Assembly (NCBI RefSeq): GCF_947504135.1
Contig: NZ_CANNGG010000003.1
Span: forward strand, 248,001 to 312,000
Direction: 5' to 3'
From: an uncultured Tenacibaculum sp.
Lineage (GTDB): Bacteria > Bacteroidota > Bacteroidia > Flavobacteriales > Flavobacteriaceae
Length of the DNA: 64,000 nucleotides
Under the pieces are notes generated by a model. It saw only the letters and a program-made list of their open reading frames with translations, ran no database searches and was not told the origin of the DNA. Below, in pieces: positions 57,504-64,000 of this stretch (within the stretch, counting starts at the first letter, position 1; each line of letters starts with the position of its first letter). The translations under genes were made by a program, and so were the position numbers.

Positions 57504-58817
57504 TTACGCTTCTTTTACTATTTTAAGCATTGAATTATACAATCTACTCCAACCTCTCCATCTCAAATAGTTACTCAAACTTTCGTTATGAAATACTGTA
57601 ATAAAAGTACCGTTAACTGCTTTTACTTCATTTTTTAAATCTCTTATTTTTCCTAATGATTGCTTAGGTGTAAACTTCATATAATCGTTAAGCGTTACAT
57701 CCATAAGTGCAAATGGAAAGATTTTTAACGGTGTTTGAATTTCAAAATCTAAATCATAAAAATAAAAGGGAGTACATGTACTCGCTCTAAAACCTACATC
57801 ACTGGCATATCCCATTGAGTAATCTTCTTCTATTTCTAAATCTATTAACTGTTGGTACGTTTCTGGCAACGAAACTCTCAAATAGTGTTGTCTTGATCTG
57901 TTAATAGGCATATTAGTAATAGCCTCTAAACGTTCTTTTTCTTTCTTTAACAATGAAAGATTATTCATAGTATAATAAGAAGGATGTAGCCCTACCCGAG
58001 CATAATCTACCATATCTTTTATCAATAACTTGAATTTTCTTTTTGAAGCAGAAACATTGGTGTCAAATGTTGTATAATCCCCTATTAAAAAGAAAAAAAT
58101 GGTTCTTACATTATACGTTTTCTTCAATTCTATAAGTTTTTCAAAAGTATCAAACGGATCTTTTTTTAGATTAAAAAGTACTGCAAACCTATCCCAAATT
58201 GTAAAAATTTTAAACTGCGAAGCATCTTTTAAGAAACCTCCTATCGTCCTTATAAAACTCTTGTGTTTGTAGGCATACGCATTATCAACATCTATTGTTG
58301 AAATATATTGATAGCTTCTTTCTTCGTTTTCAAAATCGGGAAACTTATGTTTTAACACCTCTAAAAACTTGTATGCCCAAATATCAACCAAAGGTTTTTC
58401 TAAAAAACCGTTCTGATAAGCAATACTTTGATTGGCAGAAAAACGCCCATGTTTATCATTGATATGCGGTAAATATTCTTCATACCTAGAAATTAAATAA
58501 AAACTAGCGGCAAAAAGGTCAAATGGAATTTCTGAAGCTTCAACTGTAGAAAAAAAACAAGGTACCCCTTCCCATTCTTGTATATTTATTTCAACATCTT
58601 TGATTCCTTGTTGGAATAACAGTTCATGGCTTTGAACAAAAAATTCTTTACCTAAAGGCACGTTCGTATAAGAAAACTTTGGCCCGTTAAAAGCTACAAA
58701 CTCTTCTACCTTACCTGTAAAATCTATTTCAACCTGTAAAATACGTGTAAAAATTTGTTTGAAAACATAACGAACTCGAGGAGTAACTTTATGGGTGTAA
58801 ATCAGTATCATACTCAT
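57504..58817 (-). CDS. Polysaccharide deacetylase-like (NodB-fold) protein
   Basis: 437 residues without signal peptide. The first 150 or so residues form a domain seen in front of deacetylases in Bacteroidota (ILIYTHKVTPRVRYVFKQIF, PCFFSTVEASEIPFDLFAAS). The second half resembles the NodB barrel: the metal Asp motif YISTIDVDNAYAY, GLHPSYYT with the HPxxY-type metal histidine, and FITVFHNESLS near the end. These residues support a metal-dependent deacetylase acting on a cell-envelope glycan, but the substrate is unknown. Met1 and Met3 are both possible starts. It heads a unit with yjjG. Confidence 0.8.
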   Translation of the reverse strand: MSMILIYTHKVTPRVRYVFKQIFTRILQVEIDFTGKVEEFVAFNGPKFSYTNVPLGKEFFVQSHELLFQQGIKDVEINIQEWEGVPCFFSTVEASEIPFDLFAASFYLISRYEEYLPHINDKHGRFSANQSIAYQNGFLEKPLVDIWAYKFLEVLKHKFPDFENEERSYQYISTIDVDNAYAYKHKSFIRTIGGFLKDASQFKIFTIWDRFAVLFNLKKDPFDTFEKLIELKKTYNVRTIFFFLIGDYTTFDTNVSASKRKFKLLIKDMVDYARVGLHPSYYTMNNLSLLKKEKERLEAITNMPINRSRQHYLRVSLPETYQQLIDLEIEEDYSMGYASDVGFRASTCTPFYFYDLDFEIQTPLKIFPFALMDVTLNDYMKFTPKQSLGKIRDLKNEVKAVNGTFITVFHNESLSNYLRWRGWSRLYNSMLKIVKEA

Positions 58818-58843
58818 AATATAATTAGTTGTAAAATCTACAA

Positions 58844-59530
58844 CTATAAGATGCTTTCATCAGCAAAGCTAAAATACGCTTTTTCAGTAATAATTAAATG
58901 GTCTAGTAATTTAATATCTAAAGTCTCTCCTGCTCTCTTTATTTTTTGAGTTAACTCTATATCTGATTTACTAGGCTCTAATTTTCCTGAAGGATGGTTA
59001 TGACATACAATCACCCCAAGAGATGATAATTCTAACCCTCTTTTATATAATAAACGGATGTCTACCAAAGTTGCCGTAAACCCGCCTTTACTTAATTGAT
59101 GTTTTGCTAAAACTTTGTTTGAATTGTTTAAATATAATACCCAAAACTCTTCATGTTGCAAGTCGCCAATGAGTGGTTGCATAATTTTAGCCACATCTTT
59201 AGAACTACTTATTTTTGGTGTTACTGCCTTTTCTTTAAACTGTCTTCTTTTTCCAAACTCTAAAGCTGTAACTATTGATATAGCTTTCGCCTCTCCTATT
59301 CCTTTAAACTTCATTAATTCTTCTACAGATAGCTTTGCTAACGAACTTAAATCGTTGTTTACTGACAATAAAATTCTTTTAGCCAACCCCACAGCACTTT
59401 CCTCTCTATTCCCAGAACCTATTAAAATAGCTATTAATTCAGCATCTGACAAAGCTACTTTTCCTTTTAGTAATAACTTTTCCCTGGGTCTATCATCTAA
59501 CGCCCATGATTTAATTGAAATCTTTTTCAT
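58844..59530 (-). CDS. radC: RadC family JAB-domain protein
   Basis: 228 residues from ATG 59528-59530 (MKKISIKSWALDDRPREKLL); the frame runs 24 codons further back into the trkA promoter region and is not likely to be used. Helix-hairpin-helix region (LSVEELMKFKGIGEAKAISI) and the JAB/MPN metalloprotease-like motif VCHNHPSGKLEPSKSD with an upstream Glu in HEEFWVLYLN. Despite the name, a role in DNA repair is not established. Possible -7 box TATCTTTA at 59554-59561 (minus strand). Confidence 0.93.
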   Translation of the reverse strand: MKKISIKSWALDDRPREKLLLKGKVALSDAELIAILIGSGNREESAVGLAKRILLSVNNDLSSLAKLSVEELMKFKGIGEAKAISIVTALEFGKRRQFKEKAVTPKISSSKDVAKIMQPLIGDLQHEEFWVLYLNNSNKVLAKHQLSKGGFTATLVDIRLLYKRGLELSSLGVIVCHNHPSGKLEPSKSDIELTQKIKRAGETLDIKLLDHLIITEKAYFSFADESIL

Positions 59531-59568
59531 CCTTTTTTTTCTTGGTAGATTTATAAAGATAACATTTT

Positions 59569-59599
59569 TTGCACAACCAAAAGAAGCACAGTATCTTTG
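59569..59599 (+). promoter_or_regulatory. Promoter of trkA-trkH
   Basis: TTG (59569-59571), 20 bases, then TATCTTTG (59592-59599), a good match to the -33/-7 consensus. The leader to the trkA ATG is about 20 bases. Confidence 0.8.
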
Positions 59600-59624
59600 C
59601 ATTCAGTCTTTTTTAAATTTAACT

Positions 59625-60971
59625 ATGAAGATTATAATAGCCGGGGCTGGAGACGTTGGTTTTCATTTGGCTAAACTCCTTTCTTACGAAGCTCAAGACA
59701 CCTATGTAATAGATTTTGATGGTGAAAAGTTAGAATACTTAAACAATCACCTTGATGTCATTACAAAAAAAGGTGATGCAACCTCCATTAAGTTACTTAA
59801 AGAAATAGGCATTAATTCTGCTGACCTATTACTAGCTGTTACTGAGAGCCCTAACACAAACTTTACCATTTCAGTAATAGGTAAAGCACTAGGTGTTAAA
59901 AAAACTATCGCTAGAATTAGTAATCCAGAGTTTTTAGATAATCCTTGTATTAATTTTAAAGATTACGGTGTAGATTTTATGATTTCTCCTGAAGAATTAG
60001 CTGCGGAGGAAATCAAATCTCTTCTACATCAATCTTCTTTTAACGATACAGTTGCCTTTGAAAATGGTGCTTTTAATATCATGGGAACTACTCTAGGCTA
60101 TAAATCCCCTATTCTTGATCTTACAGTAAAAGAAACAAAAGAAAAATATTGTTTAGTAGATTTTATTACCATAGCTATAAAGCGTGAAGGAACATCACAA
60201 ACAATTATTCCAAGAGGTGATACCGAATATAAAATAAACGATCAGGTTTATTTTTCTGTTCCTAAATACAGTATTGATAAGCTTTACCCTATTATTGGTA
60301 AAAATCATATTGACATTACCAACGTAATGATTTTAGGAGGAAGTCGTGTTGGACGAAAAACAGCTAGAAAACTTTGTAAAGACAACTTTAAGGTGAAACT
60401 TATTGAAAAAGACAAAGACAAAGCTTTACAACTAGCTGAAGATCTTCGTAATACACTTGTTATTTACGGAGATGGTAGAGATTTAGAATTGTTAGAAGAA
60501 GAAAGTATTAGAGAAATGGATGCTTTTGTAGCTGTAACTGGCGACTCTGAAACCAATATCATGTCTTGCCTAGTAGCAAAATCAAAAGGAGTAAAAAAAA
60601 CAGTTGCTTTGGTTGAGAATATGGACTATATAAATATTTCTCAAACTATAGGAATTGATACTCTAATTAATAAAAAATTAATTGCTGCTAGTAATATTTT
60701 TCGCCATATACGAAAAGGAGAAATTGTTGCCTTAGCCAACTTACATAATGTAGATGCTGAAGTTTTTGAATTTGAAGTAAAACCGAATGCAAAGGTCACT
60801 AAAAAAGTAATTCGAGAATTGCGTTTTCCTAGAGAAGCTATCATAGGAGGTGTAATTAGAAACGGTGAACCTTTAATGTCTTTCGGAGATTTTCAATTAC
60901 AAAGCGAAGATAGAGCCATTGTTTTTTGTTTACCTGAAGCAATAACAATTGTAGAAGATTTATTTAACTAA
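59625..60971 (+). CDS. trkA: Trk potassium uptake system, NAD-binding regulatory subunit TrkA
   Basis: 448 residues from ATG 59625 (MKIIIAGAGDVGFHLAKLLS); the frame is open for another 170 codons upstream, but that part is antisense to radC. Two Rossmann RCK domains (AGAGDVGFHLAKLL at 6-19 and LGGSRVGRKTARKL near 236), each followed by a TrkA-C domain. It binds NAD(H) and gates the TrkH channel. The stop codon overlaps the trkH ATG (TAATG), a sign of tight coupling. Confidence 0.96.
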   Translation: MKIIIAGAGDVGFHLAKLLSYEAQDTYVIDFDGEKLEYLNNHLDVITKKGDATSIKLLKEIGINSADLLLAVTESPNTNFTISVIGKALGVKKTIARISNPEFLDNPCINFKDYGVDFMISPEELAAEEIKSLLHQSSFNDTVAFENGAFNIMGTTLGYKSPILDLTVKETKEKYCLVDFITIAIKREGTSQTIIPRGDTEYKINDQVYFSVPKYSIDKLYPIIGKNHIDITNVMILGGSRVGRKTARKLCKDNFKVKLIEKDKDKALQLAEDLRNTLVIYGDGRDLELLEEESIREMDAFVAVTGDSETNIMSCLVAKSKGVKKTVALVENMDYINISQTIGIDTLINKKLIAASNIFRHIRKGEIVALANLHNVDAEVFEFEVKPNAKVTKKVIRELRFPREAIIGGVIRNGEPLMSFGDFQLQSEDRAIVFCLPEAITIVEDLFN

Positions 60972-62470
60972 TGGGAAATCTTAATCTAAAATTAGTTTAT
61001 CGTTTTTTAGGAGTTACAGCCATTTTAAACGGATTGTTTATGTGGTTAACAGTTCCTGTAAGTGTTTATTATAATGAAGCTGCTAAACTAGGAATCTTAA
61101 ATGCAGGAATCATTACAATTACTCTTGGTACATTACTCTATTTTTTTAACAAACCAGACAACAATAATATTTATAAAAAAGAAGGATACCTTATTGTAAC
61201 CCTTGGATGGCTAACATTATCTTTTACAGGAATGCTACCTTACTTACTTACGGGAAGTATTCCAAGTGTTACCAATGCTTTTTTTGAAACCATCTCAGGA
61301 TACTCAACAACAGGTTCTTCTATTTTAACAGATATTGAATCAATGCCAAAAGGAATTTTATTTTGGCGTAGTGCTACGCATTGGATTGGGGGTATGGGAA
61401 TCATTGTTCTTACTATTGCTATTTTACCATTATTAGGTATTGGTGGTATGCAGCTTTTTATGGCTGAGGCCCCAGGCCCTTCGGCAGATAAACTACATCC
61501 AAGAATTACAGATACTGCAAAACGCTTATGGTTAATTTACGTATTATTAACTGCTGTTGAATTTCTATTATTAAAAATAGCTGGTATGACTTGGTTTGAT
61601 GCCATAAACCATGCAATGGCTACGGTAAGCACCGGTGGATTTTCAACCAAAAATGCAAGTGTTGCCCATTGGAACGACACTCCTCTAATTCAATATATCA
61701 TCATCTTTTTTATGTTTATAGCAGGTACCAACTTTGTACTTACCTATTTTGCATTAAAAGGAAAAGTTAGAAAAGTTATACAAAGCGAAGAGTTTAAATA
61801 CTATTTCTTCGGAATTATAGGTATTTCGGCTATCGTAGCACTTATGATTATCTTTTTTCAAGATCCTAATCTACAAACCAGTATAGTACATCCTAAAGTA
61901 TGGGGAGAAGTAGAAAGTGCTATTCGCCACTCGTTATTCTCTGTAATTTCAGTAGTAACCACCACCGGTTTTGTTACTGCCGATTTTACTATGTGGAGCT
62001 TTTTTGTTACCGCAATATTTTTCTCTTTGTTCTTTTTAGGAGGTTCAGCAGGATCTACCTCTGGAGGGGTGAAAATTGTTCGTCATATTATTATGTTGAA
62101 GAACAGCTTTCTAGAATTTAAAAAATCACTACACCCTAATGCTATTATTCCTGTACGTTACGATGGTAAAGCAGTAAACCAAACGATTATATTTAATGTA
62201 CTTTCATTTTTTATCCTGTACATGTTAATATTTATTATTGGTACAGTTATTCTAGCTCTTTTAGGGTTGGATATAAAATCTGCTTTAGGCGCTTGTGCTT
62301 CCTCTTTAGGAAATATCGGACCTGCTATAGGAAGTGTTAGTCCAGTAGATAATTTTAACCACCTATCTATGGGAGCAAAATGGTTCTGTTCTTTCTTAAT
62401 GCTGATTGGACGTCTAGAGCTATTTACTGTGTTAATTTTATTAACTCCATTTTTCTGGAGGAAGAATTAA
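60971..62470 (+). CDS. trkH: Trk potassium uptake system, membrane subunit TrkH
   Basis: 499 residues, about ten transmembrane helices. The four selectivity-filter loops of the Trk/Ktr family are visible: SGYSTTGSSIL, ATVSTGGFSTKN, VVTTTGFVTADF and SSLGNIGPAIG, each with the conserved Gly. Also GGMGIIVLTIAILPLLGIGG near residue 140. It imports K+ across the inner membrane under control of TrkA, which overlaps it by one base. Confidence 0.97.
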   Translation: MGNLNLKLVYRFLGVTAILNGLFMWLTVPVSVYYNEAAKLGILNAGIITITLGTLLYFFNKPDNNNIYKKEGYLIVTLGWLTLSFTGMLPYLLTGSIPSVTNAFFETISGYSTTGSSILTDIESMPKGILFWRSATHWIGGMGIIVLTIAILPLLGIGGMQLFMAEAPGPSADKLHPRITDTAKRLWLIYVLLTAVEFLLLKIAGMTWFDAINHAMATVSTGGFSTKNASVAHWNDTPLIQYIIIFFMFIAGTNFVLTYFALKGKVRKVIQSEEFKYYFFGIIGISAIVALMIIFFQDPNLQTSIVHPKVWGEVESAIRHSLFSVISVVTTTGFVTADFTMWSFFVTAIFFSLFFLGGSAGSTSGGVKIVRHIIMLKNSFLEFKKSLHPNAIIPVRYDGKAVNQTIIFNVLSFFILYMLIFIIGTVILALLGLDIKSALGACASSLGNIGPAIGSVSPVDNFNHLSMGAKWFCSFLMLIGRLELFTVLILLTPFFWRKN

Positions 62471-62491
62471 AAAAGGACTCATAATTCATAA

Positions 62492-62530
62492 AAAAGCTCG
62501 AATGACAAAATCATTCGAGCTTTTCTTTTT
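62492..62530. terminator. Bidirectional terminator between trkH and mpl
   Basis: A perfect 14-bp stem (62492-62505 with 62511-62524), loop CAAAA, flanked by A-rich and T-rich tails. It lies between the convergent stops of trkH and mpl and works on both strands. Confidence 0.93.
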
Positions 62531-62532
62531 TG

Positions 62533-63885
62533 TTAAACCAAACTCTTAACTTCTTCAAAATCAAGCCCTCCATAATTACCAGAGCTCATTAATAATAAAG
62601 CAGTATTTTCGAGATTTTGACTAAATAAAAACTCTTTAAATTCCTGCGGATTTGTATATATAATCAGATCATCTCGCTCAAAAGCATTGGCTATTTGTGC
62701 TTCAGAAACTTCTTCTAGTTGTTTAATTTTTACCGCATGTGGAGAATAAAACACCACTGCTTTATCTGCTTTATCTAAAGCTCCTTTATATTCTGATAAA
62801 AACTCAGCATTTAAACTCGAATAGGTATGTAATTCTAAACATGCTAACAAAGTTCTATCCGAATATTGATTCTTAACCGCAGCTGTAGTTGCTGCAACTT
62901 TAGATGGTGAATGTGCAAAATCTTTAAACACAACTGACGAAGAATTTTCAGCAATCTTTTCTAAACGTTTGCTTGCTCCTTTAAAACTGGCAATTGCTTC
63001 ATAAAACTCATCTTCATCAATTCCCATGTGTTGACAAATCCACTTTGCCCCAGCTAAGTTTTGTAAATTATGATCTCCAAAAATTTCTAACGGTAAATCT
63101 CCTTCAGAAGTTTCTAAATGAGTTGTTCCGTTATCAATAAAATAATCAGGAGTATCGTATGGATACTTCTTTATCGGATGAGTTGAACTTTCTACAACTT
63201 CTTTTAAAATGGCATCTTCCTCATTATATACCATGATTCCTCCATTTGTTAAAGAATCAGTAAAAATCTTGAACTGTTCTACATAGTTTTCAAATGTTGG
63301 AAACACATTGATATGATCCCACGCAATTCCACTTAACAATGCAATATTGGGTTTGTATAAATGAAACTTCGGACGCATATCTATCGGCGAACTCAAATAT
63401 TCATCTCCTTCTAACACAATAAATTCATTTTCCTCTGTCAAGTGTACCATGGTATCAAAGCCTTCTAATTGTGCTCCCACCATATAATCTACTTCTCTTT
63501 CATGATAATTCAATACATGTAAAATCATAGAAGTTATGGTTGTTTTCCCATGTGAACCACCAATAACTACACGAGTTTTATCTTTAGATTGTTCATATAA
63601 AAACTCTGGATACGAATAAATTTTCACTCCCAGTTCCTGCGCTTTTAATAACTCAGGATTGTCTTTTTTTGCATGCATTCCTAAAATTATAGCATCTAAA
63701 TCGGTAGTAATTTTTTCTGGAAACCAACCAAATTCTTCTGGCAACAACCCTTTATTTGCTAAACGAGTTTTTGATGGATCGTGAATTGTATCATCGCTTC
63801 CTGTTATTTGGTATCCTTTTTGTTGTAATGCGATTGCTAGGTTATGCATTGCGCTACCTCCGATAGCTATAAAGTGAATTTTCAT
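62533..63885 (-). CDS. mpl: UDP-N-acetylmuramate:L-Ala-D-Glu-meso-Dap ligase (murein peptide recycling)
   Basis: 450 residues from ATG 63883-63885 (MKIHFIAIGGSAMHNLAIAL); the frame is open further upstream, but those residues lie beyond the promoter. Mur ligase signature: N-terminal UDP-binding GGSAMHNLAIALQQKGYQIT, ATP loop VVIGGSHGKTTITSMI, then VLEGDEYLSSPIDMRPKFHL and KDFAHSPSKVAATTAAV. The IGGSAMHNLA start separates Mpl from MurC. Mpl rejoins recycled murein tripeptide to UDP-MurNAc in the cytoplasm. Confidence 0.93.
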   Translation of the reverse strand: MKIHFIAIGGSAMHNLAIALQQKGYQITGSDDTIHDPSKTRLANKGLLPEEFGWFPEKITTDLDAIILGMHAKKDNPELLKAQELGVKIYSYPEFLYEQSKDKTRVVIGGSHGKTTITSMILHVLNYHEREVDYMVGAQLEGFDTMVHLTEENEFIVLEGDEYLSSPIDMRPKFHLYKPNIALLSGIAWDHINVFPTFENYVEQFKIFTDSLTNGGIMVYNEEDAILKEVVESSTHPIKKYPYDTPDYFIDNGTTHLETSEGDLPLEIFGDHNLQNLAGAKWICQHMGIDEDEFYEAIASFKGASKRLEKIAENSSSVVFKDFAHSPSKVAATTAAVKNQYSDRTLLACLELHTYSSLNAEFLSEYKGALDKADKAVVFYSPHAVKIKQLEEVSEAQIANAFERDDLIIYTNPQEFKEFLFSQNLENTALLLMSSGNYGGLDFEEVKSLV

Positions 63886-63911
63886 AGTATTGTTATCTGT
63901 GATATAGGCAT

Positions 63912-63919
63912 CAAAAATA
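63912..63919 (-). promoter_or_regulatory. -7 promoter element of mpl
   Basis: The minus strand reads TATTTTTG, matching TAnnTTTG, with a leader of about 20 bases before the mpl ATG. The remaining bases to the window end show no gene. Confidence 0.6.
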
Positions 63920-64000
63920 CAAAACCAAGCGAGAAATTTAAGTATCTTTAAATCGAAACTCTTTAAATAGCTATATTCACTCACTCAAATGCTATTATTA

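Noticed and set aside
59115..59624. 170-codon N-terminal extension of TrkA
   Set aside because: Antisense to radC and upstream of a consensus promoter; TrkA begins at MKIIIAGAGDVG.
63886..63984. 33-codon N-terminal extension of Mpl
   Set aside because: Lies upstream of the probable promoter and outside the family alignment.

Overview
The window is about 64 kb of AT-rich, gene-dense chromosome from a member of the Bacteroidota, almost certainly the Flavobacteriaceae. Three things point there: tandem SusC/SusD pairs, promoters of the TTTG-N18-20-TAnnTTTG type, and ribosomal, ThiH, RadC and Mpl proteins of flavobacterial type. A Tenacibaculum/Polaribacter-like marine genus is plausible but cannot be proven from the sequence. 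No rRNA, tRNA, CRISPR, insertion sequence or prophage gene was seen. The window is mostly core genome.

Layout. 1-2.4 kb: 3' part of an NhaP-type antiporter, the wreck of a Crp/Fnr regulator and an MBL-fold hydrolase. 2.7-7.6 kb: a three-gene group of HglS-type 2-oxoadipate dioxygenase/decarboxylase, an Lrp/AsnC regulator and a YdiJ-type D-2-hydroxyglutarate dehydrogenase; together they read as the last steps of lysine breakdown to 2-oxoglutarate. 7.7-9.7 kb: a small membrane protein, CtlX and an NlpE-like lipoprotein. 9.7-17.2 kb: a complete thiamine operon on the minus strand (thiS-thiC-tenI-like-thiD-thiE-thiG-thiH-thiF) behind a TPP riboswitch. 17.3-25.5 kb: arginase, citrate synthase, a zincin-like lipoprotein, two exported unknowns, enolase, carA and an AT-rich orphan lying between two nearly identical terminators.

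25.6-43.3 kb is the ribosomal protein supercluster on the minus strand: rpsL-rpsG-fusA-rpsJ, then rplC to rpsN, then rpsH to rpsK, then rpsD-rpoA-rplQ. It is cut into at least four transcription units by terminators and fresh promoters, and the rplC unit has a 5' leader carrying a terminator-like hairpin. 43.6-53.0 kb: two tandem SusC/SusD pairs whose leaders and signal-peptide codons are nearly identical and fold into two hairpins.

53.0-63.9 kb: housekeeping genes. These are rlmB, a rhomboid protease, rarA, a 55-residue membrane protein, an exported unknown, yjjG, a deacetylase-like protein, radC, the trkA-trkH potassium uptake pair and mpl. Most transcription units end in clear stem-loop terminators, several shared by convergent genes. 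Short inverted arrays of degenerate 7-base units occur in the thiamine operon and in the rpsM-rpmJ gap; one of them encodes the N-terminus of ThiH.
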